A DNA stretch of 64,000 nt, from positions 111,032,998-111,096,997 of the forward strand of contig RSEF01000003.1 in the NCBI GenBank assembly GCA_003993805.1, read 5' to 3'. The position numbers and the translations under genes are program-made. The notes under the pieces are model-generated. The model did not search any database, had not been told where the DNA came from, and saw only the letters and a list, made by a program, of their open reading frames with translations. Source of the stretch: Himantopus leucocephalus. Its lineage: Eukaryota; Chordata; Aves; Charadriiformes; Recurvirostridae. Below are positions 47,119 through 59,537 of the stretch, in pieces; the stretch's first letter is position 1, and each line of letters opens with the position of its first letter.

Positions 47119-47283
47119 GTTGCAATGCCAGCTGTGATGAGCAGATACGCTCCTATTGTCTACCGTAAGACAGTGCCTGGGGAAGTGCAGGAGATGGGAA
47201 GATATCTGACTGCATCTCTTTCCCCTCTGATTATAGCAGCTAACCAGGCAAATGGAAGGAATACAGATGAAGAAAGTAATTGA
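47119..47283 (+). CDS. Candidate C-terminal exon (unidentified)
   Basis: A very pyrimidine-rich acceptor pattern (TTTTCCTCATCATCCTTTTCT then CTAG) ends at 47118. The frame from 47119 is open for 54 codons and stops at TGA 47281-47283. It contains MSRYAPIVYRKTVPGEVQEM and LSPLIIAANQ, and ends in a polar tail, RNTDEESN. A donor-like GTAAGA at 47165 would instead make a 46-base internal exon, and a second strong acceptor (TCTCCCTTTCATCTCTGCAG) ends at 47438. An open frame of this length is not rare by chance, so the support is mainly the acceptor. No homology recognised. Confidence 0.25.
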   Translation, partial: VAMPAVMSRYAPIVYRKTVPGEVQEMGRYLTASLSPLIIAANQANGRNTDEESN

Positions 47284-48437
47284 AGCCCAGTTCCTCCTAG
47301 GCATTTAAGCATCTTTTTCAAACCTTTGAGGATCTTGGTGCTTTTGTGCTCAGAGCAGAGGGAAGGGGAGGCATTGTGACTGTAGATACATCTAAGGATC
47401 ATGGTCCCTTGTTGCTGCTCTCCCTTTCATCTCTGCAGGCAATGGGTTGACTGCTGTTGCATTATGGTTGGTGTACCATCAGTGTCTGTAACCCACTGGA
47501 GGTGTCTGCAAGGTATTTTTGAATATGGGTGCCATTCAAGGAGGGTATGCTTTGTCTGCAAAAAAATACAAATGTTATGGTAGAGCAGATCATTGGGCTG
47601 TTGCAGTTGGTATTGGCACTGAGTAGAGAGGCGGGATGACAAAGTGATAGAGAAAAAATTTTTCCCTTCTCAGCCTCATGTTCTTAATCATCCTTAACAG
47701 TAAGCCCAAGAGAAACCAACTCCCTGTGTCCAGGGGACTTTGGCTACATCAACACTGGTGAGCCTGGTCTCTGCCCCGAGGCAGGTTGGCTTTTCTACCC
47801 TGGTCTATGCTATGGACCTCTCCTCAACTCCAGAGCTGTGTGGCTCTGTCCATCCATCTGACTTTGGGAATGGTCCCTGCTTTGTACTGTCTCCTGAGCC
47901 ACGGAAGGAATGCGTGGGAGAGCAGTAGCACATCCAGGCCAAAAGCCTGACAACAGAAAATTGAATTTCCATGCCCAGTCTGGTGCCCTGGTACTTTTAA
48001 TTTACTAGAATGCTGCACTTCATATCTCCAGCATTCCCAGTGGGTCTATCACATCCTCTAAAAAGAACGCGGTTTATTTCGAATGTACATAAGCTAGTGT
48101 GTTGAATGGGACTAGCAACTTTTCCAAAGCATGCCCTGGGTTTTAGAATTGAGTATGTATGTTTGGCTCTTAGCACACATTTTTTCAAGAGCTCCAGAGA
48201 GTGTGCCTGCCAAAATATCCATGCTTTCTATATGCAGTATATTCGCTTGCATGCATGGAGGGTACAGGCTGTGAGCAGTGTGTCTGCTATGACATGAAAG
48301 TCTTCTTTTAGCTTGGCTCTTAATTTCCAGTAGATGGACACCAAGTGTACCAAGCCAGCTTGATTGATTTGTCTCAGCCTGAAATGTAAAGATTTGTCAC
48401 TGCTGAGGGCACCTCGATAACAGGACAGAGCTCTCAC

Positions 48438-48569
48438 CAGAATCCTGCAACAATCCTCATGGCCTCCTGCCCCGTAGGCTGAGACATTGAGAGGGAGCAA
48501 AGAAGCTGAGAGCTTCTTGCGTTGTTGCAGCAGTGGGAGCTTCAACCCCATGATGCAACTACCAGCTCT
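48438..48569 (-). CDS. Candidate phase-0 internal exon
   Basis: On the minus strand the segment follows CACTGCTGTCTGCACAG and ends in TTCTG before GTGAGAG. It is exactly 132 bases and encodes 44 codons without a stop in phase 0. Residues include LKLPLLQQRKKLSASLLPL and GGHEDCCRIL. The whole minus frame is open for 132 codons (48626-48228). It lies about 4 kb upstream, on the same strand, of the candidate terminal exon at 44.1-44.5 kb, but the phases do not join directly, so a missing exon would be needed. Product unknown. Confidence 0.2.
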
Positions 48570-49395
48570 CTGTGCAGACAGCAGTGATATCTTAAAATGA
48601 GCTTTTCCCTTCTCTTTCCACTGCACGTGCGTTGCTGGGGTTTGGTAGCTAATAGAAGGAACTGTAATGGCTCCTTCTGCACCTGGTGCAAGGCTGGACC
48701 ATTAGCTGATGCAGCATTTGTATGCCACAGTCCCATGTTGCTGTCTGTCCCTCTTCTGAAGCCATTGCTTTCAGCATCAACCCATTTGGACTATTTGAGT
48801 GAGAGCCTTTAGCCATCTTCCTAATCAAGTCTCTGGTCTGTGGGCTGTTTGCCTCTCTGGCCCTGCTAGGAGACACAGCAATTTAAAATTGGAAAGAGAA
48901 GAAAAATTGATGTACCAGCTCCTCTTTAACAGAAAAAAAGAGGAAGAAGAAAGGGGTAGATGGCAAATTTCTGTTTCTATTCTCTGTGTGGATGATACTA
49001 TTTAAACATAGCTGAGCTGACTGACAGTTATAGGAGTGATATTTATTTGGATATTCCTGAAACTTCATTACTGTCCGGGATGCCCTTTGTGAGAGATTTC
49101 TGAGATCAGTTCCTAGTGACAGACAGTGTTTCTGCACCACAAGGATGATGGAAAAAATGAATGTTATCTCTTGCTAACAGGAAGGATATTTGCTCCCTGC
49201 CAGTGTCTTGATGCTCTGTGTGATGGTCAAAGGCTGGGTTAATCTGATGGGGTTGCTTTTCAGCTCCCAGAGGTGGATGGCATTTGGGATGCAACAATAC
49301 AAAGTGTTAGCCTCACACGGGACGGATACGCCAGGCTATGGTGTGACGAACAGACTGGAAAATCACAATCTCCTAAATCATTTTGTCAGTTCTGC
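48570..49395. other. Unique sequence
   Basis: No feature seen. Confidence 0.35.
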
Positions 49396-49416
49396 TTTTT
49401 TTTTTTTTTTTTTTTN
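49396..49416. repeat. Poly-T run followed by an ambiguous base
   Basis: Twenty T at 49396-49415, then a single N at 49416. Same pattern as near 5.4 kb. Confidence 0.85.
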
Positions 49417-49849
49417 AAACCAGAACAAACTGTGCTCCTTGCCCCAGAGAAAACGGGAACTTTTAAAGTGAGACTTTTCCCTCCCATACAGTATCCAGTT
49501 GCCTGTTAGAGCTGGGCAGTAGCCTTTACAGTCCTTATTTTTGTTTCCAGGAATCTGCCTTATAGTAACCAGCACCGTGGCAAAGGCTCCTTGACAGCAT
49601 CTCAGGGACTTCAGGCCTGGGTCAGGAGCCAGCAAGGGGCCATTCCCCTGAGGTTGCCTGGAGGCAGCCACACAGTTTTGGAGGCCAGGAGAGTTTATGG
49701 ACGAGGCCAGGCTATGCCATTTGGTCTCAGGGCAGGGCGTAGGTGCAGCCAGGGCTCAGGGGGAGTGTGCGGGTACACAGCAGCACTGGACTGGGTATGT
49801 TAGACAAAATGGTTGAGGCAGAAGCAGATGCGTGAAAACTGTGGTTGGT

Positions 49850-50118
49850 GTCCAGATGGTTAGGACCCTTTCACCTGCAATGTTATTCACTTACTTACAG
49901 TGAAATCAGAACAGGAAAAATTCCCCTGAGGAATCCTGAGCCATGGCCTTGGCTGGCATCACTTAACGTGCATCAGCAGAACATGTCCAGATGGTTAGGA
50001 CCCTTTCACCTGCAACGTTATTCACTTACTTATAGTGAAATCAGAACAGGAAAAATTCTCCTGAGGAATCCTGAGCCGTGGCCTTGGCTGGCATCACTTA
50101 ACGTGCATCAGCAGAACA
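49850..50118. repeat. 135-bp tandem duplication, about 97% identical
   Basis: Copy 1 is 49850-49984 and copy 2 starts at 49985. Both begin GTCCAGATGGTTAGGACCC and end CGTGCATCAGCAGAACA. Within 134 compared bases there are four differences, all transitions: 49881/50016, 49898/50033, 49924/50059 and 49943/50078. Two of these are CpG versus TpG or CpA. The unit is 45 codons long, so one plus-strand frame (49845-50150, non-ATG start) reads through both copies with the same protein repeat, but there is no other sign of coding. The unit is not a repeat family I recognise. Confidence 0.95.
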
Positions 50119-53100
50119 CAGCCGGGTTCAGCCGCAACGGTGTGGACTGAAATACTCTGGAGAAATGGAAATGCAGCACTGGGAACCACCAACTAACCTT
50201 GTGAAACGGTGACACAGGCACAAGTCTGGCTCTGCACCAGGCAAAGCCTTTCTCACCTTTCTAATTAGTGGGGGTCTCACCGGGGAGTGCAGGAGATTCA
50301 TGGCCATTTTACCCGATGTGCTTTCTGTAATTTACTGTTCTCATTACAGCACATGAGATGATTTTTCATAGTGAGTCTGGAGGGAACTGGAACTGCGCAA
50401 GCATTGTCCAGGCTCTTGTGTCAGAGCCTATTTAATGTCTAAGCTGATTAAAAGCCTGCCTGCTTACAAATCACGTATCATAAAATGGCCTGCTAGCGCT
50501 GTGAAGGAGAGAGGGGAAATTTCACAAGGGTGGTGAATCTGAAGTACAAAATCTGAGTGTTGACTTCTAAAGGTTTGAAATCTATACAAAACAGGACCTG
50601 GAAAAGATCTTCAGCTCCCCCACCTATAAGCAAGCTTTGGTTTTTAGCACTGCCAAACCCCAGCTAATAGAAATGAATAAAGGTGTTACTGAATAGATTG
50701 ACATCCTACAACGTTGAAGTACTGAAATAGGAAAGGGACCTCTGGGTACCTTCTTGAGTTGTCTCTTCTCCATGTATCTGATACAGACTCAGTATCAAGT
50801 GCTGGGAGAAGACTGTGGCTGAGAGGTGTTGGTGCTCCCCGGTCTCTCACCACGTCTTTCCAAGTGCTGCCCCTTGCTCCTAGCAAAGCGACCAAGCATC
50901 TGAGCTGCCAGCCCTCCTCCTGCCCTGGTCCTTTGCAAAGGGGAATTGGCTTCATCTTCCCCTGTAACCGCAGCTGATGCTGCAGAGCAGGCCTTGAGAG
51001 CAGGGCTAGCCTCCGAAACATGCCTCCAGAAACGTCCTCTAGAAAAAGAGCTCACACACTGTGTGCACCCAGAGAAAGCCTGCACTCCAGATGATGATCT
51101 GGTTACCCTCCTCACCCTCAGGAATGGTGAGATAAGTGATGCTGCTGAAGATAGTTCTGTAACAAATAAACTGACAAGGCTGCATATATAAACTGTGCAC
51201 CCAGTTTGAACCTCCACCTATCCCAGCAAGGAACAGAAACGCACCACACAAGCTGTGTCCTTAGATCATGGGAGACCAAGAGTGTCATAGTCTGAATTTC
51301 AAATACAAGCACTTGTAAGGAATCGACCTTGCAAGACTTGCCAATGCCCTGAAACAAAAGGGTTTATATTGCTTTTAAAATCATATTCTCAGATCCATTA
51401 TTCCCATTATCCATATAAATGTCTAATCCTCTTTGGAATTGTGTTAAGCTCTTGGCACTGGTACTGTCTTGTGAAGTAGGTTCCAAAGTTGTAAAATTTC
51501 TGAGGTTTTTTTTTTTGACATTGTGTAGTTTCTGGCTTGCAGTTTCATTGAATACCCTCTCTTTCTTGTAGCGTGAGAGGAAAAATAACTGTCCTTCCTT
51601 CTCATCCCTTTACCCCTGTATTATTCTGTTTACTTCAATTGCTTTTCCTTCTAATCATCCTTTCTCTGAGGTAAGGGTTCCCCATCTTCTCTGGCAGTTG
51701 CTGTGTGCCCCTGAACACATCCCGTGCCTTGCTCCAGGAGGATGAAGGCAGGGGCTACAAGCAGATAATGTGACTAGCTTATTTGATGAATACGTTCAAG
51801 GAGGGTATAAATATAAGAATATTACAATCTCCTTATGAAAAATAAGCAAGAAGAAAAATGGCTTAATTAATTGAGTAAATTATTCCCTATGGATTACTTG
51901 TCCAGTTCTGTCATTAGCACTTAAACATAATGGTGACCAACTAATTAAAAACTGTACAACCAGATTTATCGTCTTGAATAGAAAGAAACGTTGTGCTCAG
52001 GCTATTTGAAGGCTGAACTTGGATATTTGCCTTAAATTATCCATACTGATGTGATATATTTGAACACTGATAGTTGTAACAAAGTTTTAAATATAAAATA
52101 GTCAGTGTTTAATAACCCCACCAGCTTTATCCCGAATGTTCTTTACTTAATGCACTCCTGTATTTTGTGTAAGGATGAAGAATGGATAATCCCTGAAAGG
52201 GGAGGATTATTCAGTTTTTCGTCTTAAAGTTTCAAAGAGCATTTCAAATCCCAGAATTATTTATGTAACATTTCTGAAAATGAAAATCTTTGAAATGCTT
52301 GCATTCACTTAAAAGCACACCGTGAAAGGGCCGCAATGACAGGAACTGTTATTTATGTGGGGTGAAAGTCAGCCTTGTTGATCTGATTTTATATTTTAAT
52401 AGACAGGATTATTGATCCTGTGTTTTCGTGGTGGGTGCTCTAAGCATTTTGTTCCCGGCTTTCTCACAGCTTCACTCAACCTCTCTTTTGCATTGGTGAC
52501 CTTTCCTGAGCTTTTTCTTTTGCAAAGACCGTGCAGGCAGTGACGGTGGCGGTGAGTGGCACAGACGTCAGTTTTCACTTTGCTCCCCTCTGAAACCTTT
52601 CATGTGGTGCTTGGCAAATTGCTTGAGCCTCGCTGACAGCTTTCCTCCTTGCTTTCTTTCCAGGAGTGTCCTGAACAGGTTTCATAACTGAGGTTCCTTA
52701 TGTCTTAGAAAAATACCTATGTAAGTAATCTTCCATGCACAATAAAAGCTGGTGGCGTTTTATATTGAGAACATTTTATGGGCTGGAATTCTCTGCATCT
52801 TTGCAGAAATTTAATTTAATTAAATTTTGACAGGTAATTTATAACTGCCCTGAAAAAAATCAGAAAGAGCCTTTCTAATGCTCCAGATAATACTGCAACT
52901 TGTGTACTCATGAGGAGCACAATCAGCTGGGCTGGTGCTGGCTGGTAGGTCAGAGTTGGCAAACCTTGGGGGGGTTTTGGCAGGATGGGAGGTCAAGGAG
53001 CAGTTTCCAAACATGGATTCCCACGCGGGTGGCTGTCGGGGGAGGGATGGCAGGGATGGAGGGTGCTCCGGCAAAGGTCTCTCCTCCCTGCGATGTGTCC

Positions 53101-54845
53101 CGAGCCTCTCCAGGGGCTGGAGATAGGCTTCGCTCAAGCAGGTCTTGAGGTCCATAAACAGAGCGTGCAGCTGGCTGCTCAATCAGTGGCATGTATTGGG
53201 ATATTTTCCGTCTCCCAAGGCACAAGGCGATACAGCATCTGTCTCACCTCCCCAAGACCTCATCCACAGGCAGAGAGAGGCAGCGAGTTTGTAGGGACAG
53301 CTTGATACGGGTGGTCCCCTGGTCTGTGGTGGGGTCTGGGAGGAGCGACGCCGCCGCACAGCACCCAGAGGTCTCCTTCCTCAGCCAGCTCCACACAGAG
53401 AGTTTGTACAAAACACCTAAACATTAACTACATTTTTACACTAAGGAAAAGAAACGGCAGCCTGCGGTTTCCTAGTATGAACCAGAAAACTGTGCCTGCA
53501 AGCAGCACTGTCTTCACTTATAACACATTTTGGCCGACTTGAAAGAAAAAATTATCCCAGCCATAGGGCTGGGTCTATTTACAGGACAAATTCATGGTGT
53601 TAAAGGGCACCAAATAGGTGAAATTTGGTCTCCCAAACTGAGAACAGCTTCATATATTCTAATACAAGGGGTCAGCAATTTGGTTAGTAGTAGATTAACA
53701 TTTTAGACCAAGTATTATAGTAAGTCTGTAAATTGGCAAGCCAGTTTCTCACAATACTCAATAATTCAATTCCTGCTTTCACCCCATAATGTCCAGCAGG
53801 AAGAGTAAGAACCCATTTAAGGCAAATGCAAATGAACAAAACTGGACTTTTGCTGGATTTGTAGCTTTGCTCCTCTGCATCTCTGGCTCTTGTTATCACA
53901 CAGAGCTGATTAGAAAATACATAAAACCTAAAAATGTGAAAACATAAAGTGTAAATCATCTACTGGAGGCATCCTCAAGACGAATACTTTAAAAGTGAAA
54001 TTACGCCTTACTCGTAGGAGGCAGGAGTAACCAGAAAACCTCAAAAATAGCAGAATGAACAAGTATTTGAGGGCTGGGGGCTGGCTGGGGCTGCGGGCAC
54101 GGTCTGCTCCGTAAGGAGGTACCAGGAGCGACGGTTTGCAGAGAAGCAGTGCATTCCTGGGGAGGCACAGGGCCAGAGCTGGAGTGACTGAGCAAGGCGG
54201 GATGTGAAATACGACCCCTGAAACACATTGCCTGCAGTGTCATGTTACGTGGAGAAGTGGAATGTATACATAAACCATGGAAAATGATTAATTTACAGGG
54301 AGTTAGAGGCGCAGAGGTTGCGTCACTGACAGCCCATCCAAATTCCCTGATCTTATCCAAGTTCTTAAGTTATTTCCCAGTAATCCATAGAATTAGAACT
54401 TTCAAAGAGCAGTAATTATGCCCATTAAAGTTTTAGCAACAGGATATTTATATATTATACAATAGCATCAGCTGTGTATGAAGCAGATAAACATTTTAAT
54501 GCAAGCTGAAACTCAGAAACTTTTCTCTCCCTGTTCCAGTTGGCGGCTGCGCTCCAGCCTGCCAGGGCTCTGCCGAACACAGCTGCAAAGAGCTAGCAGC
54601 AGAAGGTAGCTTCAGGGGAGCCTGAAGATGCTTATATTGTCCATCTGGAAAGCAAATCAAAGGATGTCATTAATTTTCTGACAAATAATGGTGCTAGAAT
54701 AGCTCAAATGCCAAAATAGTTTCCTTGTAAGGCTGCTTTACTTACCATGATCAATAAGAATCTAATTTTGGGGCGGAAACCGTGCAACTAGTAAGCGTAA
54801 CTGTTCTGCGTTGTGCATGTGCTGTGGGGTCCTGGCTGGCAGAAG
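50119..54845. other. Mostly unique sequence, no assured gene
   Basis: Open frames at 50795-51217 (-) and 50902-51191 (+) overlap on opposite strands in a moderately GC-rich patch. The plus one looks acidic and protein-like near its end (CTPDDDLVTLLTLRNGEISD) but has no clear donor, acceptor or poly(A) context. No CR1 in this block. A minus-strand donor-like GTAAGT lies at 54746-54741. Confidence 0.35.
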
Positions 54846-54995
54846 AGCTGGACGTTGTTATAGCAGGCGGGGACAGAAAGGGCACAACCGCCGCTCTCCC
54901 CGTGGCGATGCGCGCCGTGCTGAGCAGGACAGCAGGCACCGCTCGGAAAGTGAGTCATGTAGCGCCACGGCAATCTTCATCCCCCCCGCCCCGAA
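54846..54995 (+). promoter_or_regulatory. CpG-rich patch, possible promoter and first exon
   Basis: About 15 CpG dinucleotides fall within about 150 bases, while the flanking kilobase has few. Inside it, an ATG at 54908-54910 in GGCGATGCGC context opens a 14-codon frame (MRAVLSRTAGTARK). It ends exactly at a donor-like GGAAA then GTGAGT at 54950. This is the arrangement of a short first coding exon in a CpG island, but no downstream exon was matched. Confidence 0.25.
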
Positions 54996-57900
54996 ATGAT
55001 GGATTAAGGTCTTCATGAAGGACGCTTGAGTGACGCAGGCAGCCAGCAAGGCAGCGGTGGGTTTTGGGATGCTGGCTTGCCTCTTCCCCCATTGCCTTCC
55101 TGTTGTTTGCTCTCCGCCAGCACTGTCACTCCCATCGTTTCACAACAGGGACGGTTTTGAATTTAGTTATTGTGATGCACACAATCAGCATTATATTATT
55201 CATTTTCTTATGTTCTTTTACCGCAGCGATACATTTTCTTTTTTTCCAAACCCAGGCTCCTGCAACGGCCCCCGCGTAGTCCTGGCTGTGTCTATGGTGG
55301 TTCGCAGTGTGCTTTCCCCGCACACGTGCCTGTTTTATTCTTAGAACAAATTCACTTGCTGATGGTATCTTTGGTCTTTTCTGTCACAGTTTGGGTGTGT
55401 ACTCAGAAACTCTCCATAAAGATAAAATTTTGTCTGCCTGAATAGCTCGAGTGGGCGGTTACGTAGACATTGAATAGCACAAGCCACAAGCCCAGTCTTT
55501 TGGGATATACTATTTTTTTTAGCTCTACCTGTGGATCCATTTCTTGCCTATGCCTTAGTATAAAATCACTGCTTCCTTAATAGTGCTTAAAAAATTCTGT
55601 GTGATCTCGCAACTGTTAATTACATTATAATTCATACGGAAGTGGTGACTCTGTGTGTGTAAAAGTCATTCAGCTGATTCCTGCCACTTCCTCTCTCACT
55701 ACTGATCTCTTAAAATTTTATCCCAGTAGCAGAGAAGGCTCTTGAGCAAAAGCAGCGCACTGCAACTGCTTTGCAAAACCATTGCAAAATATAGGCTCTT
55801 CCACCAAGGGTTAGCAGTCTGAGTGAACAGGGCGGTAAAGGAAGTGCCATCATTTCACATTGAGAAAGAGTATCTTACAGAGAAAATAAGTGACATACAG
55901 GTCTGAGAGTGCAGAGAAGTTGTTTCTGAAGCTCAGGGGAAGGAACTGTTACCCACAACACTCGGGGAAGACAGCACTTGATTTCTTCATAGCAGATGCC
56001 AAGGAAAATATTCAAACGCTTTAAATTAATGGTCCTATCAAGGTAGTTATCAGCTTGTACGATCGGCAAGGAATGAAATGTGCATGGTACAATCAATTAA
56101 ATGTACAATCTGCCCATGGGAACGAGGTGGACCACAGCAGATTAACACACTGTCAGGGTGACACAGAACACGTACGGAGCCCCACCACACTGCGTGTGGA
56201 AGATGTGCTCATCACCGCAACGGCGGCAGAGTCGGAGCTGCTTTATCCACTGAAAACTGGTTCCATGTGAATCGTATGGAGATATTTATCATATTCCCTC
56301 CGGAGCTGGGGGTTGTTTGCTTAACTCCCCACGCTGCCTGGGGAGGACAATTCACACCATAAGCAGCAGCCACCAAACTTCGCAGGGCTGTGACACCGCT
56401 GCAAAAATAGAAGCAGTGCCCCGCTTTAAAATGGTTTGAAACCGCTGCGTTGCTCAAGCTGTGTGGTGCCATGGGGGGAAGCACAAAAGGGAAAGCAGTC
56501 TTTTATCATAAAACAGGGTTTCTCTTTGAGTCCTGTAGGGCGGGGATGGGTCACGGGCCGGAGCACGGCCTCGACTGCTGTGGGTGAAAAGGCGTTTCTG
56601 TTCAGCGAGTGTTCATTGATCTGTGTGAAAAGAGTTGGTGGAGACCAAGCCGCCTGCTCCCTCCCAAGGCTCGTCCTTTCGGGGCTGCGTGGGTGGATGC
56701 TCTGAGCACATCTGCTCGTGGGAAGCCTGTTTGGGGCCAAACAGAGGGCTCCAGCTTCCTCCAATGGTGGAAACACAAATTTTTCTTTAAAAAAGAAAAG
56801 GTCAGGGGCTGCTTTGGCTTGCGGGAAACGTTCCTGTCTCTCAGTTAGAGAAGCAAGATCAATTCCCTGGTGATTCAGAGGTGTGAGATAGATGGACTGG
56901 AGGTTGAGGAGGTGGCCTCGGTCTCTGGAGGGTGGCAGCCAGGCCGTGGGTGTGCCAGATGGCACCGCTGGATGGGCAGCTCTACTTCAGAGGTGTGGTG
57001 GTACCTGCACCAGCCATCAACAGCCTCCCAGGACACAAAAAACACCAAATGTTGTCACAGGCAGTTCTGCTCCTTGTGTAGTTGGTTTATTCGCTTGGAG
57101 CCCTTTGTGTTCCTCCCCCCTGCCCTCTGCTCTGGGCTCCAAGACCCAGCTGCTGGGAATTGCCCTGGCCACTGGTAAGGTAGGGATGTCCAGACCGAAC
57201 CCACAATCCCCACAGGAGTCGTGCATCTTTGAGTCTGTAAAGGCTGCTCTTCTCTCTCCCCAGGCGCTTCAGGGATTTAGCTGCACCAGTATAATGTATA
57301 TTTAGAAATCCAAATAAGAGAGCCTGTGGGGCACCCGGCCACTGTGGCAGTGTGGGAATGGTGGGAATAAAACATCCCAGTTGTTTCCAGACCTTTCACT
57401 TGGATTTGCTCTTACGTTTTCTGCATCGCTTTGATCTCTGATCTAAAAGGCTCTGTTTGTCTCAAAAGCCAGTTTCAAGTTATCCAAAGAAACATGCAGA
57501 TGGTCTGAACCATCAAATAAAGTTTCTCCAGCTAAACTTGTGGGTTTAAAATGTCCCAGGGCACTGAGTAGTTAATTAATTTCCAAACTCTTTGTGTAAC
57601 AACTCTAACTCTTCACCTCAGTACTGTCCCTCATTCTGGGACAAAAAAATGGATTTTCTCCTTGCTTCTGGAACTATTATTCAACCAGGCATTTGCTATT
57701 TCAATGGCTGTGATCTGCAAAGCTTTGCAGTGCATATTATTTCAGATGGTTCATAGGAAACCAATTTTAGCTGTGACAAAATGTTCTGAACTTGCTACCA
57801 CATTTTTATTGCTCTTTGGCTCTGGATTGATTTTCTCTTATTAGCTGGAGCTGACTGTGGCTTTTTTTATCAGACAATCCTGGAAAGCAGCAAATCCGTC

Positions 57901-58459
57901 TGCAGCTCAGCTGCACAAAGCGAAGTTGCTTTGCTTATTGATGCATGCTTTTAGATCGCTTAAAGTGTAACAAGAGTCAGCAATTTAGCTGAATAGGTTT
58001 GGTTTTCAGCTTTGATTGAAATTCACAGTTTAGAACATTAGCAGAATTAATTTGGTGGAGATTCTGATCTTTTCCAGTTAATTTGAATGAAGTGAGGTAT
58101 GTAAATGTATGTACTTTGCAAGCTGTTATCTTTACCATTTCAAAACAAGATTGATTCGGGCAAAAAGCTTTAAAATCCAAGCAGAGGATGATTGCTGGAG
58201 GCCTTGACTGCAGAAGAGGGTTGTGATTTTGCCTGGAGTTTGTAGGGACAGATTGATATGGTGTTTTTGCAGAGCTGAGGAGAGAGATGAAGGCAATTTT
58301 GACGGCAGTGAATGTCATTTAAAGGCAGAGAGAGCAAAGATGCCTGGCTGCAGGAGGCAGAATATCCTGGCTGATATTTTTAATGGAAACTCCTTAGGTG
58401 GGAAATGGTATCTGAGGAACCTGTGGGATACAAGACGCAGCTGGGAGACAAAGCTGAAG
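54996..58459. other. Unique sequence with GC-rich patch at 56.2-57.2 kb
   Basis: The 179-codon minus frame 56965-56426 and plus frames 56436-57305 overlap. None is bounded convincingly. An acceptor-like CGTTCCTGTCTCTCAG ends at 56845, but all three frames after it soon stop, so at most a non-coding exon. No repeat recognised. Confidence 0.35.
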
Positions 58460-58814
58460 ATCTCTACAATTCACTCTCTACAATTACCTGAAAGGAGGTT
58501 GTAGAGAGATGGGGACTGACCTCTTCTCCCTAGTGACAAGTGATAGGATGAGAGGTAATGGGTTCAAGTTGAGCCAGGTGAGGTTTAGGTTGGATATTAG
58601 GAAAATTTTTTTCACTGAGAGGGTTATCCAACATTGGAATAGGCTGCCCAGGGAGGTGGTGGATTTGCCATCCCTGGAGGTGTTTAAAAAAAGGGTAGAG
58701 GTGGTACTTGGGGATATGGTTTAGATGTGGTTTTGTCAGGTTAGGTTAATGGTTGGACTAGATGATCTGAAAGGTCCCTTCCAACCTTAACAATTCTATG
58801 ATTCTATGATTCTA
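58460..58814 (+). mobile_element. CR1 LINE 3' end, distinct subfamily
   Basis: The ORF2 tail is open from 58509 to the TAG near 58722-58724, 71 codons. It reads [34 protein letters not shown] and [16 protein letters not shown]. The 3' UTR has TGGTTTAGATGTGGTTTTGT and ends with two to three ATTCTATG octamers. The [11 protein letters not shown] and DMV ending and the different 3' UTR mark a CR1 subfamily other than those at 9.0 and 38.8 kb. The inner end shows a small direct repeat (TCTCTACAATT twice, 58471-58493). Confidence 0.95.
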
Positions 58815-59537
58815 AGATCCTGGAGTTCAGACAGGGCTTTGAGGAGGCTATGGAGGGGATACTAGGCAGCTGAATATTTTGACGTGTATGTTGAATTAGA
58901 TGATTAATCCACAGGAAGAAAAATTACCCGGGAGAGCCTGTGATCATGGGGGCAGGGGAAGCAGCTGAACCAGACTTGAAGCATACACTGACTAAGCTAG
59001 AGAAGTAAAAGGATAAGGGAAGAGGAGGCAGCAGTAGAGCAGCCAGCTCTACACAGAGAGAGGTGGAGAAGGGGAGGTAGCCACAGGATGTAGCTGGGAA
59101 CGAGGTACCCCATTATGGAGGCAGAGCTGAAATACCTTTACCATCACCCTGACGCTCCCAAAGCTCCACTCTCCTGTTGGACCTTGGCTTCATGCAGGCA
59201 GGAGTGCAAGTGTTTGGGTCCAGGCAGGCAACAAACAGACAAGTCAAGTGGGAACTTGATAGCCAGGAAAGGAGTAAAGCCCGTGGGAGAGGCCTGAGCT
59301 TTGCTCACAGAGCTGCCTGAGCAGCCAGCACCAGGGGAGTCTCCCGATGACCCTCTGGGGAAGAGGGACCACCAGACACCACATCATCAGGCTGCAGCAT
59401 CTGGTGAACATCCTTAAATTCACACAAACATGGCATGCTGTTGTAGGACACTTTGGAGAGCAAGAGTCTATATGGGCTGGGGAGTGATGGCCTGTATAAA
59501 ACAGTATTTTGCATTGATAACTTTTGCCAGAATAACC
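58815..59537. other. Unique sequence between two convergent CR1s
   Basis: No gene recognised. Confidence 0.4.

Noticed and set aside
50902..51191. 96-codon plus frame with acidic protein-like end
   Set aside because: Opposite strand is open over the same stretch, and no clear donor or poly(A) context was seen; left as unassigned.
56426..56965. 179-codon minus frame
   Set aside because: GC-rich patch open on several frames and both strands; no splice borders, no recognised domain.
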